The notes under the pieces are model-generated. The model worked only from the letters and a program-made list of their open reading frames with translations. It was not told where the DNA came from and did no database searches. Shown piece after piece: positions 36,483-44,145 of a stretch of DNA of 64,000 nucleotides. This DNA is from an uncultured Oscillospiraceae bacterium (GTDB taxonomy: Bacteria; Bacillota; Clostridia; Oscillospirales; Oscillospiraceae): the NCBI GenBank assembly GCA_902497145.1, contig CABVDR010000001.1, forward strand, positions 62,001 through 126,000. The letters run 5' to 3'. The stretch's first letter is position 1, and each line of letters opens with the position of its first letter. A program made the translations under genes and the position numbers.

Positions 36483-36740
36483 ATGGAGCGTGAAGGGAAA
36501 ATGGGAGCGTACAAGATGACGGTCCAGGATCTGATCCAGAACCTGAAGGCGGCGGGTCTGGAGGAGGAGCAGATCGCGGAGTACCTCTCCTGCTGGCAGG
36601 AGGGGAAGATCCGAGAACAGCTGAAGCTGCTGGCGGCAAAGCGGGCTGTGCTGCTGGACCACGTCCATCAGAAGGAAAAGCAGATTGATTGCCTGGACTA
36701 TCTGGTCTATCAGATTGAAAAGGGACAGACCAGAGTGTAG
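36483..36740 (+). CDS. Small helical protein of unknown function
   Basis: Up to 85 residues, almost wholly alpha-helical with coiled-coil character in the second half (LAAKRAVLLDHVHQKEKQID). The likely functional start is the ATG at 36516 (MTVQDLIQNLKAAGLEEEQI, 74 residues), 8 bases after GGGAG; ATGs at 36483 and 36501 are alternatives. The C-terminal LDYLVYQIEKG resembles tails of small MerR-like dimerisation helices, but no DNA-binding domain is present. It lies 10 bases after the SDR gene and 36 before the DUF3737 gene, so it is co-transcribed. Confidence 0.7.
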   Translation: MEREGKMGAYKMTVQDLIQNLKAAGLEEEQIAEYLSCWQEGKIREQLKLLAAKRAVLLDHVHQKEKQIDCLDYLVYQIEKGQTRV

Positions 36741-36776
36741 CCGGGGCAGGCGGAAAGAACAAGGGAGGATGGAACC

Positions 36777-37643
36777 ATGAACGTCATTGAAAATCAAACT
36801 TTTGAGGAAGAGCGGGCTTTGTATGGAGCCCGGGATATTCAAGTGATTGGCTGTGCTTTTGACGGCCCGGCCGATGGGGAGAGCGCGCTGAAGGAGGGGG
36901 ACGGCATCACCGTGCAGAATTGCTTTTTCAATCTGCGCTACCCCTGCTGGCATGACCGGGGGCTGGTGATCCGGGACAGCGAGATGACCCCGCTGTGCCG
37001 CGCGGCGCTGTGGTACTCCCAGGATGTGGAGCTGACCCATACCAAGCTGCACGGGATCAAGGCGGTGCGGGAGTGCAGGCGGGTTTCCGTGAAGGACTGC
37101 GATATTGTGTCCGCGGAGTTTGGCTGGTCCACTCGCGGGATCACCATGGAGCACTGTACCGCGGAGAGCGAGTACTTTATGATGCGCTCCACCGACCTGC
37201 GGTTTCGCGATGTGACCTTTCGGGGAAAGTACTCCTTCCAGTACATTGAAAACGCCGTCTTTGATCACTGCCGCTTTGATACCAAGGACGCCTTCTGGCA
37301 TGCCAAGAACGTGGTGGTGCGCAACAGCGTGGTGAAGGGGGAGTACCTGGCCTGGTACAGCGAGAACGTTACCTTTGACCACTGCACCATCCTGGGTACC
37401 CAGCCTCTGTGCTACTGCAAGGGCCTGCGGCTGGTGGACTGCACCATGCAGGATACCGACCTGGCCTTTGAAAAAAGCGAGGTGCAGGCCACGATTTGCA
37501 CGCCGGTGGTGAGCATCAAAAACCCCTATTCCGGAACGATTTGCGTTCCTTCCATCGGGGAGCTCATTCGGGATGATGAAAAGGCCAAGTGCCAGATTGT
37601 GTACACCGGGACAGCCCGGCAGAACACGGGGTGCTGCGCCTGA
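36777..37643 (+). CDS. DUF3737 right-handed beta-helix protein
   Basis: A 288-residue DUF3737 protein. The start MNVIENQTFEEERALYGARD is characteristic. The body is made of repeated short strands of the type (V/F)xxCxFDxxxAFWHxKNVVVRNSVV, expected to form a right-handed beta helix like pectate-lyase-fold proteins. There is no signal peptide, so it is probably cytoplasmic. Function is unknown. The ATG follows GGGAGG. It is in one transcription unit with the SDR and cyclophilin-like genes. Confidence 0.88.
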   Translation: MNVIENQTFEEERALYGARDIQVIGCAFDGPADGESALKEGDGITVQNCFFNLRYPCWHDRGLVIRDSEMTPLCRAALWYSQDVELTHTKLHGIKAVRECRRVSVKDCDIVSAEFGWSTRGITMEHCTAESEYFMMRSTDLRFRDVTFRGKYSFQYIENAVFDHCRFDTKDAFWHAKNVVVRNSVVKGEYLAWYSENVTFDHCTILGTQPLCYCKGLRLVDCTMQDTDLAFEKSEVQATICTPVVSIKNPYSGTICVPSIGELIRDDEKAKCQIVYTGTARQNTGCCA

Positions 37644-37690
37644 GCCGACGGCCGTTGGGTCTAAGAGTGTGGAAAGGAGAACATGAGCCC

Positions 37691-38215
37691 ATGGGAACTA
37701 TGATGTCGATTTTGCTGGCCTGTTTGCTGCCCCTGAGCCTGAGTGCCTGCGCACCTGGAAGCCAAACGCTTTCAGAGGGCGGCCTTTCCTCCGGGGAGCA
37801 GAGCGCGCCGGTGTCTGAAAATCAGGAATTGGAAGAAAATCAGGGAGAAGGGGAAGCGGCCATGGAATCGGATACTTTTTACGTCACCGTTGGGGGAGAG
37901 ACCTTTGCGGCTACCTTTGCAGACAATGCCGGCGCTCAGGCGCTGAGCGAGCTGCTGGCCGAAGGCCCGATTACCATCCAGATGAGCGACTACGCCGGCT
38001 TTGAAAAGGTGGGTGCTCTTGGGCAGAGCCTGCCCACCAGCAACCGCCAGACCACCACCCAGGCGGGGGATATTGTGCTGTATCAGGGCAATCAGATCGT
38101 CCTCTTCTACGGCTCCAATTCCTGGAGCTATACCCCTTTGGGCCGGGTCCGCGACCTTACCGGCTGGGAAGCTGCCCTGGGAAGCGGAGATGTTTCGGTT
38201 ACTTTTTCCAGATAA
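37691..38215 (+). CDS. Cyclophilin-like-fold lipoprotein
   Basis: A 174-residue lipoprotein. The signal sequence ends in a lipobox LSAC with Cys20. A Ser/Glu/Gln linker (about 25-55) is followed by a compact beta-rich domain of the cyclophilin-like family (about 60-172; FYVTVGGETFAATFADN, GDIVLYQGNQIVLFYG). Family members lack proven prolyl isomerase activity. AAAGGAG lies 10 bases before the ATG. It is the last gene of the SDR-DUF3737 unit, directly before a terminator. Confidence 0.85.
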   Translation: MGTMMSILLACLLPLSLSACAPGSQTLSEGGLSSGEQSAPVSENQELEENQGEGEAAMESDTFYVTVGGETFAATFADNAGAQALSELLAEGPITIQMSDYAGFEKVGALGQSLPTSNRQTTTQAGDIVLYQGNQIVLFYGSNSWSYTPLGRVRDLTGWEAALGSGDVSVTFSR

Positions 38216-38234
38216 AACCTTAATAAGGCAAGAA

Positions 38235-38263
38235 GGGCCTCCCGGGGAATCGGGAGGCCCTTT
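38235..38263 (+). terminator. Terminator of the SDR-DUF3737-lipoprotein unit
   Basis: A perfect 10-bp G+C stem (38235-38244 with 38251-38260) with a 6-nt loop and a short TTT. The T run is weak, so readthrough is possible. Confidence 0.7.
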
Positions 38264-38343
38264 GAAAGGTTATGGGAGTTTTGCGGCACAGATCCTTGGA
38301 AAAGGGAGCGGGGAACATTCAGCAGGATCAGAGCCGGAGTGCC

Positions 38344-41300
38344 TCATGGGTTGACAAAGGCGTCCAGGCTGCAGAGCACCGTGGCGCCAGTTGCCCGGGT
38401 CAGGGTGCCCTCACCGTCAAACGCACCATGCTCATTGCCGGCAAGCAGCCCGGCTGCATAGCAGGTGGCTACGGCGGTCTGGTACTGGGCGGGGACCGAG
38501 CTCCAGTCCAAAATGCGGTTTTTTGCGCTGTCGACTCCCGTGATTTTCCCAAGCAGCCCCTTGTCCGAGAGCAGATTGTACATCATCTGGGCCATGTCGT
38601 AGCGGGATACGCTTTGGTCAATCTGGGCGGTCCAACCTCCGGATTGCTGGTGGGAGGTCCCGACCGCGGTGCCCTCTACCAAGCCGTTGGTCAGAGCTAC
38701 ATCACAGTAGGGCATCCACCACTGGCCTCCGGTATCTCCCTTCCAGGCTTCCAGATCATCGTTGAAGAAAACCCGGGTCAGCATGGTCAGGAATTGGGAG
38801 TTGCTTAAAGAAGCCGAGGGAGAATATTGGCCGTTTCCTGTTCCGGCCACCCAGCCCAGCTTGGCTGCCTTGCTGACATAAGGGTAGGCCCAGTGGGTGG
38901 TGGGCAGATCAGAGAAGGTCTGCTCCGGCTCTGTGGGGGTACTGCCTCCAGACTGGGCGGGAAGCCGGACATGATCCATCAGCTTGGTTAATGTGGTCAC
39001 TTCTTCGGGGGCGATGGAGACAGAGATCCCTGTTGTTCCTCTGTAATTGCTGCCGATGGTCCACAGGGAGCCGTCCCGTTTGAGAACCCGGGTGCCGGAT
39101 ACCACGGCGGCCACGTTGGTGGTTACCGGCTTGGGCGTGTTCTGGCAGGGGGTCGACAACCATCCGCCCACGCTGTTTCCACCGGCAAAGCCCAGCTGAT
39201 TGTCGTCATTGTTGCCCCAGCCGTAAAGCGTGCCGTCCGCAGTAATGGCAAAGGAGGAGACGTCAGACTCGGCATAGATAACGTCGTCCAGAATTTTGAC
39301 GGGAACCGTCTGATAGGGGTTATCCTGGCCCTGCTGGGCGTTGCTCTGGCCGCCATTTCCCACTTGGCCGTACTCGTTGCTGCCCCAGGACCAGAGAGAA
39401 CCGTCCTGCTTGATTACCAGGGTGTTTTGATAAGACAGGGAGAAGGCGGCCACGCCGTCCATCACCTTGGTAAGGGGGATGCTGTAATACGATCCGCCGT
39501 TCTGAAGATCCGTCTTCTCTCCAGTCAGGTTTCCGTGGTTGGTGATGCCGCAGGCCCAGAGAGAGCCGTCCTCCTTCAACGCCATCCAACTGACGCTGGT
39601 GGCCTTAAACTGTTTTACCCCGGTGAGAAGTGGAATGGCCGATTCCGGGGGAACGTAGCCGGTCTTGGAGACCAGGCCGGGGGTAAAGTCCGTGTTTGAT
39701 AGATAGCCCCAGAGCAGGAGGGTGCCGTCGGTGGTCAGCGCCATGCTCCACCGGGTTTCGGATTCATCCCGGTAGGCCTGCTTCACATGATCCATAACCT
39801 TTACGGGCGTGTTGCGTACAACGTAGTCGTCGCTGGAGATCCAGCCGGAGTTGTCCACCTTGGTGGGGTCCAGCTCATAGCCCCAGAACCACAGGGATTG
39901 GTCCTCCTTAATGCCCCAGTTGCTACCGGCGGCCTGGAATCCCTGGCTCAGCTGGACGGGGGTATCCTGGTAGAGCAGACCAAACTCATCCGTCTTGTTT
40001 CCGTGCCCCATTAGGTCGGTAGAGAAGCCCCAGCCCCAGAGGGTACCGTCCTCCTTTACCGCAGTGGTGGGGGTAATGGTGGAGGGGGCCAGCATCAGGC
40101 TGACATCCCAGGTCTCAGAGGAGCCAGGATCCACAGGGGGTTCCGGCTGCACAGGCTCCTCCGGGTCGGGATCTGGCTGTACAGGCTCCTCTGGGTCGGG
40201 ATCTGGCTGCACAGGCTGACTGGATCCGCCCGCCGGAGTGGCGGTCACGCCGGAGGCGTCCAAGGTATAAAACACCGGGGCGGAGTTGTCGGTGGTGTAC
40301 CAAACTGTTTTCCCATGATAGTAGATGGGAGCGCAGTCAGACAGGGAGGCGGAGGCGGTATGGATGGTGCCGGGCCAGCCTGCCTTGTCGTAGGAGAGAT
40401 AGTACAGGGTGTCGCTGATGGTATAGCCGTTCTTTCCGTTCCACAGCAGATAGCCGCCGTCGGACCCAGTAGGAGCCAGCTGGGGTGTGGTGGAACCGGT
40501 GCTGCCGTTGATCTTAAATTGACGGCCCTCTCCGGTGGCAATGTCCATCATCTGGAGATAGACAGTCCGATCACCGCTGCCCGAGCCAGTCCCGTTGTAG
40601 TTGAAGGCGAAGATGTAGCTCTCACCGGTCTCAGCCAGACCGCCGATGGAGGCCCCGGTGGCATTGTTGCCGGAGCTGCCGCCGAAGTCTATGAGATTCA
40701 TCCGGCTGCACCAGGTGCCCCACTGCTGGCCGGTAAATGTTCCGGTGGAGGCGTTGGCGTAGTACTTACGGAAGGCCACACCCCGGGTGGGATTGGCGTC
40801 GCCGTGGTCCAGAGTGACGGGGTAGCCGTCCCGGTCAATGAGAATGAACTGATTGAAGGAGTGGCTCACATAGCCGCTCTCTGTCCAGGCAATCGCGGCG
40901 AAGGAGTCGGTTACCGACATGTCGCTTTGTCGAACCACAAACATCAGATTAGCCTGGTGGTTGAGCCCGTCGGTATAGGTATACATGGTGTGGCAGGTGC
41001 GGATATACAGATACCCGCTGTCCTCATCCATGCGCAGAGAGCCAGCGTCAAAGGGGGTGACTGTGTTGGCTCCCCGCAGGCTGGCCTGGCCCAGACGCTG
41101 CCAGTCCTTGGAGTACTTGACCACCCGGATCACTTCTGTGCTGTTGCTCTCGCTGGGATTTTCCTGCCCAAAGACAAAGAAGTTGTAGTCTTTTCCAGCA
41201 AAAAATCCGCCCCAGATGGACAGCTCCATGGGGATGGTCCGGCTGTTGAGAAGCTGGAAGGAAGAGGAGTAGTCCTCCGCCACAATGGTGCCGTTAATGT

Positions 41301-41493
41301 ACTCCACCCGGGTCAGACCGCCATCCTCATTCTCAAACAGGTAGGAGTTGACGGGTTTGCCATAGGTGGTATAGTCCTGGGCGTTGATGTTGCTGGAGAC
41401 GGCAGGCGTTTCTCCCGCCGCCGAAGCTGGTACTGAAAGGAAAGAAATCGCTGCTGTCAGTACCAGGAGCAGGGATAACAATCGTCTTTTCAT
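38344..41493 (-). CDS. RCC1-repeat surface protein with SLH anchor
   Basis: A 1049-residue exported protein. Signal peptide at 1-25 (LLLVLTAAISFLSVPASA). The N-terminal half (about 30-420) looks like a beta-propeller. A Pro/Asp/Glu linker (about 425-460) follows, then a second propeller of RCC1-like repeats (about 465-845; repeated DGTLWGWG-, DGSLWSWG-type motifs). C-terminal S-layer-homology repeats (about 855-1049; FSDLPTTHWAYPYVSKAAKL) bind secondary wall polymer. AGGAAGGAGAAA precedes the ATG. It is divergent from a membrane-anchored sigma factor, possibly its regulator. Confidence 0.88.
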   Translation of the reverse strand: MKRRLLSLLLVLTAAISFLSVPASAAGETPAVSSNINAQDYTTYGKPVNSYLFENEDGGLTRVEYINGTIVAEDYSSSFQLLNSRTIPMELSIWGGFFAGKDYNFFVFGQENPSESNSTEVIRVVKYSKDWQRLGQASLRGANTVTPFDAGSLRMDEDSGYLYIRTCHTMYTYTDGLNHQANLMFVVRQSDMSVTDSFAAIAWTESGYVSHSFNQFILIDRDGYPVTLDHGDANPTRGVAFRKYYANASTGTFTGQQWGTWCSRMNLIDFGGSSGNNATGASIGGLAETGESYIFAFNYNGTGSGSGDRTVYLQMMDIATGEGRQFKINGSTGSTTPQLAPTGSDGGYLLWNGKNGYTISDTLYYLSYDKAGWPGTIHTASASLSDCAPIYYHGKTVWYTTDNSAPVFYTLDASGVTATPAGGSSQPVQPDPDPEEPVQPDPDPEEPVQPEPPVDPGSSETWDVSLMLAPSTITPTTAVKEDGTLWGWGFSTDLMGHGNKTDEFGLLYQDTPVQLSQGFQAAGSNWGIKEDQSLWFWGYELDPTKVDNSGWISSDDYVVRNTPVKVMDHVKQAYRDESETRWSMALTTDGTLLLWGYLSNTDFTPGLVSKTGYVPPESAIPLLTGVKQFKATSVSWMALKEDGSLWACGITNHGNLTGEKTDLQNGGSYYSIPLTKVMDGVAAFSLSYQNTLVIKQDGSLWSWGSNEYGQVGNGGQSNAQQGQDNPYQTVPVKILDDVIYAESDVSSFAITADGTLYGWGNNDDNQLGFAGGNSVGGWLSTPCQNTPKPVTTNVAAVVSGTRVLKRDGSLWTIGSNYRGTTGISVSIAPEEVTTLTKLMDHVRLPAQSGGSTPTEPEQTFSDLPTTHWAYPYVSKAAKLGWVAGTGNGQYSPSASLSNSQFLTMLTRVFFNDDLEAWKGDTGGQWWMPYCDVALTNGLVEGTAVGTSHQQSGGWTAQIDQSVSRYDMAQMMYNLLSDKGLLGKITGVDSAKNRILDWSSVPAQYQTAVATCYAAGLLAGNEHGAFDGEGTLTRATGATVLCSLDAFVNP
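40151..40210 (-). repeat. Two 30-bp tandem copies in the surface-protein linker
   Basis: Copies at 40151-40180 and 40181-40210 are nearly identical and encode the 10-residue unit PVQPDPDPEE between the two propeller regions. They preserve frame and could vary in copy number. Confidence 0.85.
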
Positions 41494-41600
41494 CGTACGT
41501 TTCTCCTTCCTAAATCAGTTATATCAGGGTTATCACAGGAATGGACCACGAGCTGCCTGCTTTGACCTGCGTCAATGATTCACCTCCTCAGCTGTCCAAG

Positions 41601-41629
41601 TTGACAAGAGTGCCTTTTCACAGTACAGT
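41601..41629 (+). promoter_or_regulatory. Promoter of the membrane-anchored sigma gene
   Basis: TTGACA (41601-41606), a 17-nt spacer and TACAGT (41624-41629) give a consensus -35 and a good -10, 71 bases before the start codon. It resembles a vegetative promoter, so basal expression of the sigma factor need not be self-directed. Confidence 0.65.
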
Positions 41630-41699
41630 ATAGCACAGAAGGTAGGTTTCTCGGCGTTTAAAATGTATAAAACTCACAAAAGGATAGAGGCACAGAGAA

Positions 41700-43400
41700 A
41701 TGGAAAGAAGTAGTGTAGCCAATCTGATTTCAGGCTGTCTGGCGGGCGACAAAGAGGCCAGGGAAGCGCTGGTGCTGGCGGTCCAAAATCGTGTGTTCTA
41801 CCATTGCAGGAAAATGCTGAAGGACGAGGATGACGCATTGGATGCCACCCAGGAGATCCTGATTGCCATGCTGACCAAGCTGGACACCCTGAAGGAGCCG
41901 GCGGCGTTTTGGGGCTGGTTGAGCGCGATGACCGCCAACTACTGCCGCAATGTCCTCAGACGGGGAAACCGGGAGATACAGATCCCCGAGGATGAGGAAG
42001 GCAACAGCATGCTGGATACCTTTGAGACCCTGGACGAACAAGCCATCCCCGACAAGGCGTTGGACAGTGAGGAGAGCCGCCGGATGATCATGGATCTGAT
42101 TGATGGACTTCCCGAGGCCCAGCGCCTGTGCGTGCTGATGTACTACTACGATGAGATGGGCGTCAAGGACATCGCCGCCGCTCTGGAGACGTCGGAGGGG
42201 ACAATTAAAAGCCGGCTCAATTATGCCAGAAAAGCCATCAAGGAAGGTGTGGACCGCTATGCGGCTCAGGGCGTGAAGCTCTACGGCCTTGCTCCGCTGC
42301 CCTTTTTGGCCTATATTCTCAAGCAGGACGCCCTATGGAGCGGCATGACCGCCGCGCAGAGTGCCGTCTGTGCCAAGGCAGCGCTGGCAGGAAGCTCTGC
42401 CGCTCTGGCCGGTGGGGCTGCGGTCGGTGGGAGTGCCGCGGGGGCAGGCGCCGCCGCAACCGGAACAACGGCTGGCGCGGCGGGAGCCGCCGCCTCCACC
42501 GGTACAGCTGGAAATAACCTGACTGCCGTATTTTTGGCACACAAGGGCGTGAGTGCAGCGGTGGCTGGTCTGGTGTTGACCGGTGCCATCGGAGGCGCGG
42601 TACTTCTCTCGCCCCCTGAGCAGCCTGCACAGGAGACTCAGCCCCCGGCTGTGGAGGTGGTGCAGCCGAACGCCCAGCCTGAGCCGGCGGTGGAACCGGA
42701 GCCGGAACTACCCCAAGAACCGGAACCTCAACCGCAGCCGGAACTGCCGCAAGAGCCGGAACCGGAGCCGGAGACGGTAACAGAACCGCAGCCGGAACCA
42801 GTGACACAGCCTGAACCGCAGCCCCAATCCCCCCCTCAGATCCAAATGCGGTTCTATGAGCATACCGGCCCTTATGGAAGAAGCTTCGGCTTTCCTATTT
42901 CCTCTATGGGTGGGGCTAACACAAAGATGAACGAGATCGTGTATACCTCTTCTAATCCCTCTGTGGCGGAGGTCACACAGACAGGTACGGTTGTTCTTCT
43001 CAGTCCCGGAACGGCTACGATTACGGCAACATTCCCGGCTGATGACAATTATCAAATCCAGCTGCCTGTTACAGTAGAGAACCGCTATTTATGGGAATAT
43101 AAATTTTCACAAGATCCGCTGACGCTTTCTGTCGGCAGCACAGGGTCAAACTACCTTGCACAGCTCAGTTGGAACTCTGCGGATAACCAGATCCTTTCCG
43201 TAACGTGGGAGAGCAGCAACCCCAGTGTAGCCACTGTGACAGACGCCAGTAACACACAAAACGATTTCGTCCAGTGCAAAGTAGAAGGCCGCTCAGCGGG
43301 AACAGCAACGATTACAGGAAGGGCCACGATCAATTCCGTGACCCCGGTAGGAATGCGGACCATGATGGCTACGATGTCGTTCCAGGTTATTGTGACTTAA
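41700..43400 (+). CDS. Membrane-anchored ECF-like sigma factor with extracellular Ig-like domains
   Basis: 566 residues. A sigma-70 region 2 (about 10-95; DDALDATQEILIAMLTKLDT) and region 4 (about 130-190; MGVKDIAAALETSEGTIKSRL) form a cytoplasmic ECF-like sigma factor. An Ala/Gly-rich low-complexity segment (about 220-275), one TM helix (about 286-304) and a Pro/Glu linker (about 310-375) lead to two Big/Ig-like domains (about 378-565; VYTSSNPSVAEVTQTGTV, WESSNPSVATVTD). Promoter recognition and an extracellular wall-facing module are joined in one chain without a separate anti-sigma. RBS at the start is poor. Divergent from the SLH protein. Confidence 0.85.
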   Translation: MERSSVANLISGCLAGDKEAREALVLAVQNRVFYHCRKMLKDEDDALDATQEILIAMLTKLDTLKEPAAFWGWLSAMTANYCRNVLRRGNREIQIPEDEEGNSMLDTFETLDEQAIPDKALDSEESRRMIMDLIDGLPEAQRLCVLMYYYDEMGVKDIAAALETSEGTIKSRLNYARKAIKEGVDRYAAQGVKLYGLAPLPFLAYILKQDALWSGMTAAQSAVCAKAALAGSSAALAGGAAVGGSAAGAGAAATGTTAGAAGAAASTGTAGNNLTAVFLAHKGVSAAVAGLVLTGAIGGAVLLSPPEQPAQETQPPAVEVVQPNAQPEPAVEPEPELPQEPEPQPQPELPQEPEPEPETVTEPQPEPVTQPEPQPQSPPQIQMRFYEHTGPYGRSFGFPISSMGGANTKMNEIVYTSSNPSVAEVTQTGTVVLLSPGTATITATFPADDNYQIQLPVTVENRYLWEYKFSQDPLTLSVGSTGSNYLAQLSWNSADNQILSVTWESSNPSVATVTDASNTQNDFVQCKVEGRSAGTATITGRATINSVTPVGMRTMMATMSFQVIVT

Positions 43401-43407
43401 CGGCTCT

Positions 43408-43439
43408 ATATCCCCCTGCTGCGGCAGGGGGATATTTTA
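43408..43439 (+). terminator. Terminator of the membrane-anchored sigma gene
   Basis: A 12-bp stem (43408-43419 with 43424-43435), a 4-nt loop and TTTAT lie 8 bases after the stop codon. Confidence 0.85.
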
Positions 43440-43472
43440 TGGCCTGAACGATATGTGCCGGGGCGGTATGGG

Positions 43473-43907
43473 TTATTTGGTTAAGTTCTTGTAGGTGAGT
43501 TCCGGCTTTTTAACCAGTTCCGGATTTGTTTTTCTTACCTTGTTCTTATAGCGAATATCGGATACAAGAAGCACCAGATAAAGGGGCACGACGAACCATG
43601 CCAAGCAGAAGGCAACCGCAATGGAAATCAGCAAAACGGCCAGTGCATTGGAGCCACGGTTCATGTGGATCACAATGTCCCAGTGCGGCCCCAACATGCG
43701 TGTAAAAATGCCCATACACAAAAGAAAGGTGAAGTACACAGCAGGGCTGTACATCTGCATGGCAAATGTATCATGTACCGGGCCATAGATCGAAAACAAT
43801 ACGCACGCCAACAGCAGCAGGGGACAAATCTTGTGCATTTTACGCAGACGGAACAAAGGGTTGGTGCCGTCCTCACCGTAGTACCAATGCTGAAAATTCG
43901 CAATCAT
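43473..43907 (-). CDS. Small integral membrane protein, unknown
   Basis: 144 residues with about four hydrophobic stretches: residues 29-44, 54-72, and a long region at 88-118 that can hold two helices. The cytoplasmic tail is basic (YKNKVRKTNPELVKK). No recognised domain. GGAGG lies 10 bases before the ATG. Surrounding lower-G+C intergenic sequence separates it from a lipoprotein gene on the same strand. No function can be proposed. Confidence 0.65.
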   Translation of the reverse strand: MIANFQHWYYGEDGTNPLFRLRKMHKICPLLLLACVLFSIYGPVHDTFAMQMYSPAVYFTFLLCMGIFTRMLGPHWDIVIHMNRGSNALAVLLISIAVAFCLAWFVVPLYLVLLVSDIRYKNKVRKTNPELVKKPELTYKNLTK

Positions 43908-43995
43908 AATAATGGGTCCTCCTCATTTCTTTTTGATGTTTTTGGGGAAACTTCCCCGTTCTAAGAATAAAGAAACAACGCCGCTTCCTTTGGTT

Positions 43996-44145
43996 TTATG
44001 AAGAAGAGAAAATTTTTTCTTTTTTTAGTCTCGCCATCAGAGCCTGGATCTGCCTGCCGCTCAGCACAGTTTGGGCTGCATCCTCCTCCAGACAGGCCCG
44101 GATCAGGTCGTACCAGGTCCTGACCGGCTCACGCTGGCAGCTCAT
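43996..44145 (-). CDS. Small orphan reading frame or detached C-terminal fragment
   Basis: A 49-residue frame beginning inside the last codons of the lipoprotein gene, one frame over. RTWYDLIRACLEEDAAQTVL followed by a basic helix looks like real protein and not random sequence. There is no Shine-Dalgarno, so expression would need coupling to the gene above. It may be a C-terminal extension of the lipoprotein separated by a frameshift, a remnant of another gene, or a small coupled gene. Confidence 0.35.
   Translation of the reverse strand: MSCQREPVRTWYDLIRACLEEDAAQTVLSGRQIQALMARLKKEKIFSSS

Noticed and set aside
40151..40210. CRISPR-like repeats
   Set aside because: Two adjacent copies without spacers, in frame within a surface-protein gene: a coding tandem repeat.
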